Positions 1 to 7,842 are shown, numbered from the stretch's first letter. The stretch is DNA of 59,946 bases from Leptolinea sp964424035 (GCA_964424035.1 CAYRHB010000004.1:1-59946), one strand, 5' to 3'. The notes: generated by a model from the letters alone, not told the origin. Numbers and translations: made by a program.

Positions 1-273
1 CAGTAACAGGCCAAAGATACCAACGAATCCAATGATCAGGCTGCCCAGGTAGGAAAGCATCCCCGCGATGATGACGGCCACAACATAATCCTGTGGTTTT
101 GATGTATCAAATGTCTTTTGTTGTGAGCGTACGCATTCTTTACAACGATAACCGGTCGGGGTTTGTACGGCACATTCCACGCAGATCGGCTTCTCGCAAC
201 GATTGCAGCGCAAATAGGTTTCCCTATTCGGGTGGTTGGCGCAATAAATTTTTTCGGGTTGGGGTGATGTCAT
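1..273 (-). CDS. B-box-type zinc-binding membrane protein (partial, 3' end outside window)
   Basis: The reading frame begins at ATG 273 and runs off the left edge with 91 codons visible. The first 45 residues hold a cysteine/histidine cluster (C-A-N-H, C-N-R-C, C-V-E-C, C-K-E-C) spaced like a B-box zinc finger. A hydrophobic segment starting near residue 63 looks like a first transmembrane helix. Short B-box fingers fused to multi-helix membrane domains (DUF4190-like or rhomboid) are common in Chloroflexota, but the membrane domain is cut off, so its type cannot be read. The start overlaps the nadK stop as ATGA, so it is probably translationally coupled to nadK. Function unknown. Confidence 0.75.
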   Translation of the reverse strand, partial: MTSPQPEKIYCANHPNRETYLRCNRCEKPICVECAVQTPTGYRCKECVRSQQKTFDTSKPQDYVVAVIIAGMLSYLGSLIIGFVGIFGLLL

Positions 274-1145
274 TCGATCGTTCCAGTGCTGGGATTGTTT
301 TCCATGTACAGTGTTATATTGCGGTAAAAATATCCGGGATCTTTTAACCGCACCATTTTCAGGTGAAAATCCGATGCGGTACTTTCGATTTTGTCACCGT
401 CGATCACCACTACAGGGGGATGCCCATCAACGCTCAAGACGGCTTCATGGTTTGTTTTTACAGTAACAGTCACCCTGGCGCCTTCCGGCAAGATAATCGC
501 TCTGTCCATGGACAGGTGCGGAGCAACAGGAACGATCAATAAACTGCGCATTTCCGGTGGCAGGATTGGACCGCCAGCCGCCAGCGAATAGGCGGTGGAT
601 CCGGTGGGTGTGGCTACGATGAGCCCATCAGCCACATATGTGGTGGTACGGTATCCATCGACTTCGGCTGATAATTGAATAGGCCGGACAAACTGTCCAC
701 GGCACACGACCACTTCATTGATCGCCTGCCAGCATCCCAGGTTTTCTTTCCCCCGGAAATGCTCAATTTTGAGCATCATTCGGTCTTCCATGCGGTAACG
801 GCCGGCCAGAATATCTTTCAGGGCTCCCTGCCAGTTCGCGCGTCCGACTTCTGTAAGGAATCCAAAATGTCCCATATTGATGCCCAGAAGTGGAAGGTCA
901 TGGGGGGCACAAATATGCCCGGCGCGAAGTATTGTGCCGTCTCCCCCCAATGCGATAAGCATATCAAACGATTGGGATCTTACCTGTTCATCTATGTCAT
1001 TGCCGTACGCAGAGCCGCTTTCAGCCATCTCTGCCCCGTTTTCGAGGAGAAAACGCGCAACATCGGCTGTTGTTTGCGCGGCATCAGTCAGATCGGGGTG
1101 ATAGACAATAACAAATTTCCGCGGGACGGATTGTTCCGTTTTCAT
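270..1145 (-). CDS. nadK: NAD kinase
   Basis: The 291-residue protein phosphorylates NAD+ to NADP+ in the cytoplasm, using ATP or polyphosphate. It has the GGDGT motif at residues 67-71 (catalytic Asp69), a following GIN-MGHFGFL segment, the NE motif (A-I-N-E-V-V-V) and the glycine-rich D-G-L-I-V-A-T-P-T-G-S-T-A-Y loop of the C-terminal beta domain. Length is typical of bacterial NadK. The start ATG lies 6 bases downstream of a perfect TATAAT and has no Shine-Dalgarno, which suggests a leaderless message. It is followed, with a 4-base overlap, by the B-box membrane protein. Family assignment is secure; the leaderless start is inference. Confidence 0.96.
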   Translation of the reverse strand: MKTEQSVPRKFVIVYHPDLTDAAQTTADVARFLLENGAEMAESGSAYGNDIDEQVRSQSFDMLIALGGDGTILRAGHICAPHDLPLLGINMGHFGFLTEVGRANWQGALKDILAGRYRMEDRMMLKIEHFRGKENLGCWQAINEVVVCRGQFVRPIQLSAEVDGYRTTTYVADGLIVATPTGSTAYSLAAGGPILPPEMRSLLIVPVAPHLSMDRAIILPEGARVTVTVKTNHEAVLSVDGHPPVVVIDGDKIESTASDFHLKMVRLKDPGYFYRNITLYMENNPSTGTIE

Positions 1146-1151
1146 ACGGGT

Positions 1152-1157
1152 ATTATA
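1152..1157 (-). promoter_or_regulatory. -10 box of nadK, leaderless-type
   Basis: On the minus strand this is a perfect TATAAT separated from the nadK ATG by six bases (ACCCGT). A transcript starting about seven bases after the -10 would begin at or next to the start codon. No -35 hexamer is evident. Confidence 0.6.
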
Positions 1158-1203
1158 AGGTATAGACGGGCACCGGGGTTATGGCAGGAATGCCGGTTCG
1201 GCG

Positions 1204-1854
1204 TTATTCAGATTCGTTGATCCGGCGTGTGTACTCATCCAGAGAGTGTTCCATTTTCTGGAATTGCAGGCTCATGGTAAGGTCGCCACGGGTTTTTTCG
1301 ACAATATTCCTGACGAGATCCGTCTGCCGGCGCAGACCCTGGGTTACGGCATCCGGGTAGTCCATTGTCACCAGTTGGGTGTAGATCTCATCCATGCAGG
1401 TAAGCAACCGCTCTGCTTCACGTGAATAACCCTGCCGCAGAATATCCAGACATCGGCGGCGCAATTCCCCGACAACCTCTGCCAGTCCATTCCAGTAAGT
1501 GGCAGTTTCTACTGCCAGATCTTCCGGAGATGGAAGGTCCTGATCCTGTATCAGGGCGACAGTAATGCTGGCTTCTGTAAATTCTTTGATCGCATCCTGG
1601 GTATAACCGGCATAAAAAAGGTCAGGGAAATCAGCCAGACCAGTTTTGAGTGATCTGACCAATTCCCCTGCCTGTTCCAATTCCGCGAGGGCTTTATCTG
1701 CTTCACCGCGATGTATGGCGCGGATGGTATGTGCTGCATGCCGGGTCAATTGCCGCGCTTGAGCAAGTGCCTGATCGCGCACTTTTGTACGGATATCAAA
1801 GTCCTTATGTGACCGTTCGCTGATGGCTTCAAGCGTCTGCAATATCATGCGCAT
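1204..1854 (-). CDS. Translin-family RNA/DNA-binding protein
   Basis: This 216-residue, mostly helical protein matches the translin superfamily as found in archaea and some bacteria. The C-terminal half carries the conserved E-L-R-R-R-C-L-D block, then E-A-E-R-L-L, a D-Y-P-D-A segment, G-L-R-R-Q-T-D and E-K-T-R-G-D-L-T. Eukaryotic translin assembles ring-shaped octamers that bind single-stranded nucleic acid; an archaeal translin has been shown to have RNase activity. Whether the bacterial member is a nuclease is not known from the sequence. It starts 6 bases after the ssb stop, so ssb and this gene probably form one transcript, which fits a nucleic-acid role. An internal ATG two codons downstream is an alternative start. 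Databases often mislabel such proteins as haloacid dehalogenase. Confidence 0.8.
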   Translation of the reverse strand: MRMILQTLEAISERSHKDFDIRTKVRDQALAQARQLTRHAAHTIRAIHRGEADKALAELEQAGELVRSLKTGLADFPDLFYAGYTQDAIKEFTEASITVALIQDQDLPSPEDLAVETATYWNGLAEVVGELRRRCLDILRQGYSREAERLLTCMDEIYTQLVTMDYPDAVTQGLRRQTDLVRNIVEKTRGDLTMSLQFQKMEHSLDEYTRRINESE

Positions 1855-1860
1855 ACCCGC

Positions 1861-2283
1861 CTAGAAGGGAAGATCATCTTCCATGGCACTGCCGGTATCC
1901 ACGTCTTCTCCACCGGCGTTCTGTTCACCAGTTTCAGTTCTTGAGCTTAAGAAGCGGACATTGGAGGCATTGATCTCGAAAGATGCACCGGAGGAACCAT
2001 CCGAGCGTTTGAAGATCCTTGGTCCACCGGAAGCAGGATCGGCGATCAACCGGCCTTCAACAATGACCTTGCTGCCTTTTTTAAGATAATTGTGTGTGGA
2101 TTCAGCCTGTTTTCCCCAAACTGAAACCCGAAACCAGATAGTCTCTTTAACCTGTTGACCGTTTGAATCCGTGTAATTTCGATTGGTGGCAACATTAAAA
2201 CTGGTAACAGCCTGTCCTGATGGCGTATATCGCATTTCAGGATCTTTCCCAAGATTACCTGCGATAATAATGGTCTGGAACAT
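1861..2283 (-). CDS. ssb: Single-stranded DNA-binding protein
   Basis: The 140-residue protein has the N-terminal OB fold of bacterial SSB (I-I-I-A-G-N-L-G-K-D-P-E-M-R-Y, then W-F-R-V-S-V-W-G-K-Q-A-E) and a short acidic tail ending E-D-D-L-P-F, the tip that recruits replication and repair partners. It coats single-stranded DNA during replication, recombination and repair. The linker is shorter than in E. coli SSB. A strong AGGAGG-type ribosome site lies 6 bases before ATG 2283. It is the first gene of a minus-strand pair with the translin-family gene. Confidence 0.95.
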   Translation of the reverse strand: MFQTIIIAGNLGKDPEMRYTPSGQAVTSFNVATNRNYTDSNGQQVKETIWFRVSVWGKQAESTHNYLKKGSKVIVEGRLIADPASGGPRIFKRSDGSSGASFEINASNVRFLSSRTETGEQNAGGEDVDTGSAMEDDLPF

Positions 2284-2585
2284 TACATTTCCTCCTCATG
2301 GTTTCGAGACAGCGTGATTAGATACCTTTTGTATTTTACCTTCTCTCCCCGCTTCCTGCTATTCGATTGAAGCTTCTTTTAAGAAAAGTCAACTCCGCAG
2401 GTTTATCGTGAAATACCTGCCTGCTATTTATGGTAATGGGTGATACCATTTATTGTAGTACGCAAACCCGGGAATACCCGAAGTATCCAGGTTTGTATTA
2501 CACGCGGTTTCTTCCCCGCCATAAGACCACCCAAAAAGTCCGTACCATCACAAACAAATCCCCCGGATATTGATGGATTAGATTA
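2284..2585. other. 302-bp intergenic region between divergent ssb and ccmF
   Basis: No gene is seen here. The ssb side has its Shine-Dalgarno and an AT-rich stretch with a TTGACT about 110 bases upstream of the ssb start, but without a well-spaced -10. Near 2429-2452 there are nested short inverted repeats (ATGGT / ACCAT and AATGG / CCATT) that could be a regulator site. No clear promoter was found for ccmF, and its ATG at 2586 has no Shine-Dalgarno. Confidence 0.4.
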
Positions 2586-4649
2586 ATGGCAAACAATCTT
2601 GGATTCGGCTCGCTGATCATCAGTTTGTTCCTGGCTCTGTATTGTTTTTTCACTGCAGTAGTCGGCGGTTGGCGTAAGAATCGGGTGTTTATCAAAAGTG
2701 CCCGCCTGGGTGTGCAAATTATTTTTGGGCTTGTATCCATCTCCATTTCCTGCCTGGTCTATTTGCTCGTACGCGGGCATTTTGATGTGCACTACGTCTA
2801 CACGGTCACCGGGACTGACCTTCCAGTCCATCTCCGGATCACTGCGTTATGGGGTGGCAAGGAAGGCTCATTCCTTATCTGGTCATGGGTTCTGGCATTG
2901 ATCGCGATGTTGGCATCAGGCAGGGAACGGAATGCAGATAATGAACTCCAACCTTGGGTACTGGCGGTTTTTGCTTTAAATCTGGCTTTCTTTATTTCCC
3001 TGTCTTTGTTTTTCGAAAATCCGTTTTCCCGGATGTGGCAATTGGCAGATGGAAGCCGGGTGGCGGCGATGACCGGTCCTGAAGGTGCAATTCCATGGAT
3101 CCCTCAAAATGGCAATGGATTAAATCCATTGCTGAGACACCCGGGTATGATCTATCACCCGCCATTGCTATACCTGGGTTTTGCCGGGTTCACTGTTCCA
3201 TTCGCATTTTGTATTGCTGCGTTGATCAGTGGTCATATGGACGGGGCATGGATACGGCACACCCGGCGGTGGACATTATTTTCCTGGTTGTTCCTGTCGT
3301 TGGGATTATTATTCGGTAGCCGGTGGGCTTATGATGTGCTTGGATGGGGAGGTTACTGGGGATGGGATCCCGTGGAAACCGCCGCGTTATTGCCCTGGCT
3401 GACAGGAACAGCGTATCTCCATATGACCATCGCCCAGGAGAAAGCCGGCTTGTACAAACGCTGGAATGTGGTCCTGATCATTCTGACGTATGGGCTTGTC
3501 AATCTGGGAATATTTCTTACACGATCCGGTATTCTTTCATCGGTACACGCATATTCACAAAGCGCCATCGGTTCGTTCCTCGGATACTTTTTGGTTGTCT
3601 CTCTTTCCGTGCCGCTCGACTTGCTGGTCTGGCGGTGGAAACAATTCGGAACGGACATTCGGAAATATTCAATATACAGCCGTGAAGTAATGTTTCTTTT
3701 TGCCGGTTTGCTCTTTATGGCGATCACCGGATTTTGTCTGTGGGGTATCCTCCAACCAATACTGGCTGATGTCTCCACCGGACAAACAAAAATTGTCAGC
3801 CCGGAATATTACAAACAGACGACTTCGCCCCTGTTTGCCGCGCTTATGCTTCTTATGGGGATTGCTCCACTTTCCGCGTGGGGATATTCAACATGGAAAA
3901 CGCTGCGTAAAGGGATGTTTTTCCCGGTTTTGGTAACCCTGCTGGTTGTCCTGGTTATTCTGATTGCCGGAGTTCGGTCATTGGGAGCGGTCATTGGGCT
4001 TGGCTTGATCATTCTGGTCATTAATGCAACGGTTTATGAATACGGCCGGAGCGTGCGGTACCGATGCCGGAAGACCGGTGAACCCGTTCTACTTGCCCTC
4101 TGGAAATTAGCTGACAGCAACCGACGCCGGTATGGCGGGTACATCATCCATCTGGGAGTGGTTTTAATGGCATTGGGCATCGTAGGGGTTGAGATGTTCC
4201 AGGAGGAAACCCGGGGAACGATAGCGCGGGGTCAGGCATTATCGCTGGGGCAATATGAGTTCGTTTACCGTGATCTGGCAGTGTTTAATTCCGGGGATGG
4301 ACGCAATATTGCCAGGGCGGCCATCCAGGTACTGAAGAATGGAAAAGAGTACGGCGATGCATTCCCAAGGCGTGATTACTACTATGAATCCCAGCAACCC
4401 GTCACGGTTCCCGGGATATTGAGCTCATTGGAAGAGGATTTATACATCGTCCTGGTTGGTTGGGAGTCAGTCAGTTCGCAGGGAGCGACTTTCATGGTTT
4501 ACCGAAACCCGCTCATTAACTGGTTGTGGATTGGCGGGTTTGTCATTGTTCTGGGAACTCTCGTCGCCGGGTGGCCTGTAACACGTATCGACAGGGAACG
4601 TGCAGCGCATATCGCTGCAAGAATGTCCGCTACAGGTGGTCACCATTAA
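2586..4649 (+). CDS. ccmF: Cytochrome c heme lyase subunit CcmF
   Basis: The 687-residue polytopic membrane protein belongs to the CcmF/NrfE branch of the heme-handling protein family. It has the early W-G-G-K-E-G-S-F-L-I-W motif, the tryptophan-rich heme-contacting WWD motif at residues 254-264 (W-G-G-Y-W-G-W-D-P-V-E), and the CcmF C-terminal periplasmic region (Y-Y-E-S-Q-Q-P-V-T ... D-L-Y-I-V-L ... P-L-I-N-W-L-W-I-G-G). It ligates heme to CxxCH cytochromes outside the membrane. Length is close to the E. coli protein (647). A plausible client, the cytochrome c lipoprotein, lies two genes downstream. No ccmA-E, G or H is in the window, so the rest of the pathway must lie elsewhere. Confidence 0.93.
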   Translation: MANNLGFGSLIISLFLALYCFFTAVVGGWRKNRVFIKSARLGVQIIFGLVSISISCLVYLLVRGHFDVHYVYTVTGTDLPVHLRITALWGGKEGSFLIWSWVLALIAMLASGRERNADNELQPWVLAVFALNLAFFISLSLFFENPFSRMWQLADGSRVAAMTGPEGAIPWIPQNGNGLNPLLRHPGMIYHPPLLYLGFAGFTVPFAFCIAALISGHMDGAWIRHTRRWTLFSWLFLSLGLLFGSRWAYDVLGWGGYWGWDPVETAALLPWLTGTAYLHMTIAQEKAGLYKRWNVVLIILTYGLVNLGIFLTRSGILSSVHAYSQSAIGSFLGYFLVVSLSVPLDLLVWRWKQFGTDIRKYSIYSREVMFLFAGLLFMAITGFCLWGILQPILADVSTGQTKIVSPEYYKQTTSPLFAALMLLMGIAPLSAWGYSTWKTLRKGMFFPVLVTLLVVLVILIAGVRSLGAVIGLGLIILVINATVYEYGRSVRYRCRKTGEPVLLALWKLADSNRRRYGGYIIHLGVVLMALGIVGVEMFQEETRGTIARGQALSLGQYEFVYRDLAVFNSGDGRNIARAAIQVLKNGKEYGDAFPRRDYYYESQQPVTVPGILSSLEEDLYIVLVGWESVSSQGATFMVYRNPLINWLWIGGFVIVLGTLVAGWPVTRIDRERAAHIAARMSATGGHH

Positions 4650-4795
4650 TCTGAAGTGTGATTTTCGACTGGGATTTATAAAATGGAAGTTAAACTATTC
4701 TTATCGGTTCCTGGTTTAGTTTTTCCCTGTGAGCCCGATATATCCGAAATAGCTTTGTACCGGTCATCGAAATTCTCCTAAAATGGAGACATATC

Positions 4796-5308
4796 ATGGA
4801 TACAGGTTCTTTACTTCTCATCCTTTCACTTGCCATACTTGCCGGTTTGCTGGTAGCCCAACCTTTCTATTCAGATACAAATTCGAGAATTGAGAAAGAC
4901 AAACTGGATGATGACGCGGTCCAAAGGGAAATGGAATACCGGCATTTGCTGGAAGCGAAAGACCGGGTTTTATCCGATCTGCATGAACTGGATGCGGATG
5001 TTGCCCTGGGAATAGCTGATTCGGAACTGTCCTCAAAACTACGGGATGAAATTGAATCAACAATCAAACGTCTTTCAATCCGGATAGATGAATTTGAAGA
5101 GCTTTTACCTGCGGGTAACCGTGTCATTCAACCTGACAAATTCCAATCACCAACATCCGGAACCATTCCGGGAGAAATGATCGAAGATATGATTGCTGCC
5201 CGCCGCAGGACACGGGATGAGAAATCGGCTGGATTTTGTCCACACTGCGGAAAGGTGATCAAAAAATCAGATCTTTTTTGCCCCGCATGCGGATCGAAAG
5301 TGAACTGA
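4796..5308 (+). CDS. CcmI-like membrane-anchored zinc-ribbon protein
   Basis: The 170-residue protein starts with one transmembrane helix (residues 4-22). It continues with a charged helical stretch (E-A-K-D-R-V-L-S-D-L-H-E-L-D-A-D) resembling the segment that follows the first helix in CcmI, and ends with a rubredoxin-like zinc ribbon with cysteines 148, 151, 162 and 165. CcmI-type proteins chaperone apocytochromes for the CcmF/H lyase. The position between ccmF and a cytochrome c gene supports a role in that step, but the ribbon would be cytoplasmic if the helix is a signal anchor with N-out topology. There are 13 bases to the next gene, so they are likely cotranscribed. The specific role is inference. 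Confidence 0.75.
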   Translation: MDTGSLLLILSLAILAGLLVAQPFYSDTNSRIEKDKLDDDAVQREMEYRHLLEAKDRVLSDLHELDADVALGIADSELSSKLRDEIESTIKRLSIRIDEFEELLPAGNRVIQPDKFQSPTSGTIPGEMIEDMIAARRRTRDEKSAGFCPHCGKVIKKSDLFCPACGSKVN

Positions 5309-5321
5309 TGCGAGGTTCATT

Positions 5322-7199
5322 TTGAGACTTTGTCTTTTTGGAAACCAGTCCGGAAAAAGTCTTTCCGGAAATTGGATAAGTGCTACATTGGCGGTCCTAT
5401 TGCTGACGTCCTGTTCCAGTATGCTGGTCCAGGATGTTACTCCTCCGCCGGATTTCATCCCGACATGGCAGGTATCTGATGAGGCGTCTTCTTCAGCGAA
5501 TGTGGCTCCATTGCTTCCCCCTGATCCGTCTGAAGGCGAATCCATCTACCAGATAAATTGTGGTGCCTGTCATGGCGAAACTGGAATGGGTGATGGAGAA
5601 AAAGCCGGCGGGTTACCATCAATACCGCCCCCGGTCGGGTCTCTGGAGTATTCCCGCGAGTTCTCACCGGATTCGTGGTACCAGGTTGTTACCATGGGGC
5701 GGATGGAAAGGCTGATGCCGGGTTTTGCTGGAATTTTGAGTGACCGCCAACGCTGGGATGTAGTTTCCTATCTTTTCACGATGGATGTAAAACCCTGGCA
5801 ATTGGATGACGGTCAAAAAGAATTCCTGGAGATCTGTCAAAATTGCGCCGGGCAAACCGGAAATGCACACTCGATGGAGGAGATTGTAAGCCCGGAGTTG
5901 CTTCAGCATTCGTTGAATGATGTGATCGTTTCTTTGGAAAACGGATACGGTTCGATGCCGGCTATACCCCGCGATTTGCCGGACGGCACAAAGTTGAATA
6001 TTGCTTTATACCTTCGCTCACTGGTTTTTTCCAAAGATATACCGGACGATGAATTGTCCTTATCCCCGGTACAGGAAACCCTGTTTGAAGAGGGCGCTGG
6101 AATCACGACGGCCGATGTAGCCGGCAACTTGATCTCAGGGCGGGTTGTAAATGATTCAGGCGAAGAAATTCCAGGGGATCAGAAGGTTGAACTGGCCGTC
6201 TTTGATCAGGAGAATGTGGTGTATACCGACCAAATGGTCGTTACGAGCGGAGGGAGATTTGAGTTCAATGATGTACCTGAAGGGACCGGGTTAACGTATC
6301 TGGTATCCGCAAATTACAGTGGTGTCATTTTTTCAACCAGTGTGATCCGTACTGGTAAGGTGAATGAGCTGGCAAACCTGATTCTTACGGTATATGAAAC
6401 AGATACGGATGTATCTCCGGTATCTGCGGAACGGATGTATTTGTTCTTTGAGTTTCCACAGGCGGACATACTTCGTATCAAACAGATGTACATGCTATCC
6501 AATCCGACAAACAGGTTTATCAAATCCACCATTCCCGGGGAACCGGTAATCCGGTTCACACTACCCTCCGGCGCATCCAATTTGGAATATGAAGCCGAAG
6601 AAGACAAAGGACGGTATATACCCACCTCAGATGGATTTGGTGACACACAGGGTATTCCACCGGGAAATGATACTCAGATCGTCTTTTCATTTGATCTCAT
6701 CTATAAACCGGATTTGCCGTTCTATATCACCCTTCCGTTTTCGGTAGAATCAACCAACGTTCTTCTGCCTTCGGGGAAATTCTTTGTCAAAAGCAGTCGT
6801 TTGCATCAATTGGGAGAGAAAGTTATTCAGAATAGCACATGGACTGTTTATCAGGCGGAGCGGATGGAAAGTGGGTCACATTTGGATCTGGTCGTGTCCG
6901 GGAAACCTGCCGTCGCTGATATGATCGTGGATGAATGGAATACAAATCTGGTTGTTGGTATTTTCTCTCTGATTTTTGTGCTCCTAACCCTGGCCATCCT
7001 GGTTCACCAAAAAACCATATCCAGTAGAAAGGTAATTAATTCACAGGTTGTTGTCCCAATGAGTAACATGGAACGTGATGCCATCCTGGATGCGATAATC
7101 GCACTGGATGATCAATACAATGCCGGGTATATACCCCATTCAGCGTATGTTGAACGCCGGAATGAATTAAAGGGAAGATTGAACGTTGATCAACGTTGA
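5322..7199 (+). CDS. Cytochrome c lipoprotein with regulatory-like beta domain and membrane anchor
   Basis: The 625-residue protein is read from TTG 5322, with a weak GAGG upstream; no in-frame ATG fits. A lipoprotein signal ends at Cys31 (L-L-T-S-C). The first cytochrome c domain has the heme motif C80-G-A-C-H84 and a likely Met ligand in L-M-P-G-F. A second domain has C172-Q-N-C175-A176, so the axial histidine is missing although S-M-P-A-I remains. A carboxypeptidase-regulatory-like beta domain follows (about 263-345), then a further beta-rich region, one transmembrane helix near residues 545-563, and a cytoplasmic tail resembling the CcmI-like helical motif (L-D-A-I-I-A-L-D-D). It probably carries electrons at the outer membrane face. 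The redox partner is unknown. Confidence 0.85.
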   Translation: MRLCLFGNQSGKSLSGNWISATLAVLLLTSCSSMLVQDVTPPPDFIPTWQVSDEASSSANVAPLLPPDPSEGESIYQINCGACHGETGMGDGEKAGGLPSIPPPVGSLEYSREFSPDSWYQVVTMGRMERLMPGFAGILSDRQRWDVVSYLFTMDVKPWQLDDGQKEFLEICQNCAGQTGNAHSMEEIVSPELLQHSLNDVIVSLENGYGSMPAIPRDLPDGTKLNIALYLRSLVFSKDIPDDELSLSPVQETLFEEGAGITTADVAGNLISGRVVNDSGEEIPGDQKVELAVFDQENVVYTDQMVVTSGGRFEFNDVPEGTGLTYLVSANYSGVIFSTSVIRTGKVNELANLILTVYETDTDVSPVSAERMYLFFEFPQADILRIKQMYMLSNPTNRFIKSTIPGEPVIRFTLPSGASNLEYEAEEDKGRYIPTSDGFGDTQGIPPGNDTQIVFSFDLIYKPDLPFYITLPFSVESTNVLLPSGKFFVKSSRLHQLGEKVIQNSTWTVYQAERMESGSHLDLVVSGKPAVADMIVDEWNTNLVVGIFSLIFVLLTLAILVHQKTISSRKVINSQVVVPMSNMERDAILDAIIALDDQYNAGYIPHSAYVERRNELKGRLNVDQR

Positions 7200-7252
7200 A
7201 TCCGATAGTGTATTCTTCCAACGCTGAAATGGTCGCAGCCTGGAGCCTGAAA

Positions 7253-7274
7253 AGGATTTATTCCCTTCAATCCT
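7253..7274 (-). terminator. Weak candidate terminator for the GNAT gene
   Basis: On the minus strand AGGATT and AATCCT form a 6-bp stem with a 10-base loop, followed by TTTC. The stem is short and AT-rich, so this is only a candidate. It lies between two convergent genes. Confidence 0.3.
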
Positions 7275-7281
7275 AAAAAAA

Positions 7282-7737
7282 CTACTTCACAAGCGATTTG
7301 ATAAACGCGTGCTGGGTTTTATAGATCTCATAACCCAGGTCTCTGTAAAATTTATGCGCTTCGGCGCGTATGATATTGGAACGCAGCCGGATGATCTGGC
7401 ATCCTTGAGAGACAGCCCATTTTTCGGCTTCAGCCATTAGTAATTTTCCCAGTCCCATTCTGCGGAAATCGGAATGGATGACCAGTCCGCCCACTTCTGT
7501 TACCAGACCAGTTTCCAGAGAAACCTGACAGATTGCGTGCAGATACCCGACGACTTTTTTATCTCCGGTTTCAACCACAAACACAACCTGCGATGGATCG
7601 GACAAGATCGCCTGCAGTCGCGAAGCCACGGCATCGATGGAATCCGGGTACCCCAGTTGTTCTGCCAGAATACAAATTTCCGGCGCGTCTTCTGGAAGGG
7701 CAAGGCGGATATTAAATGTAGTTCTTTCTTCTTCCAT
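7282..7737 (-). CDS. GNAT-family N-acetyltransferase
   Basis: The protein has 151 residues from ATG 7737. It shows the acetyl-CoA-binding signature of the GNAT fold: a beta strand V-T-E-V-G-G-L-V-I, then R-R-M-G-L-G-K-L-L-M (the Q/RxxGxG/A loop), and a C-terminal F-Y-R-D-L-G-Y-E motif. The substrate cannot be predicted. An upstream in-frame ATG at 7785 would add 16 residues, but a perfect TATAAT sits 6 bases before ATG 7737 and would lie inside that longer gene, so the shorter start is preferred. The gene is divergent from the MFS/ArsR pair, with overlapping promoter regions. Confidence 0.88.
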   Translation of the reverse strand: MEEERTTFNIRLALPEDAPEICILAEQLGYPDSIDAVASRLQAILSDPSQVVFVVETGDKKVVGYLHAICQVSLETGLVTEVGGLVIHSDFRRMGLGKLLMAEAEKWAVSQGCQIIRLRSNIIRAEAHKFYRDLGYEIYKTQHAFIKSLVK

Positions 7738-7743
7738 AATGGA

Positions 7744-7749
7744 ATTATA
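7744..7749 (-). promoter_or_regulatory. -10 box of the GNAT gene, leaderless-type
   Basis: TATAAT on the minus strand is six bases (TCCATT) upstream of ATG 7737. No Shine-Dalgarno and no clear -35 are present. Confidence 0.55.
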
Positions 7750-7778
7750 CAAAAACCCTGAAGAATTAACATTTTCTC

Positions 7779-7806
7779 TTGACAAACGTAATCACTGTGC
7801 TATATT
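7779..7806 (+). promoter_or_regulatory. Promoter of the MFS-ArsR operon
   Basis: TTGACA at 7779-7784 is followed after 16 bases by TATATT at 7801-7806. This is a good sigma-70-type promoter, and it places the start site just before the inverted repeat at 7812-7829. Confidence 0.75.
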
Positions 7807-7811
7807 TAATG

Positions 7812-7829
7812 CGTAGCTAATGGGCTACG
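7812..7829 (+). promoter_or_regulatory. Candidate operator (inverted repeat) in the MFS-ArsR leader
   Basis: CGTAGC and GCTACG form a perfect 6-bp inverted repeat around a 6-base spacer, between the -10 box and the ribosome site AAGGAG. The position, overlapping the likely transcription start, suits a repressor. The obvious candidate is the ArsR-type protein encoded as the second gene of the operon. Confidence 0.5.
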
Positions 7830-7842
7830 TTAAGGAGAGAAA

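Noticed and set aside
4683..4781. A 32-codon open frame with a TATAAA overlapping its ATG, between ccmF and the zinc-ribbon gene
   Set aside because: There is no Shine-Dalgarno, no recognisable domain and an unlikely composition; probably chance.
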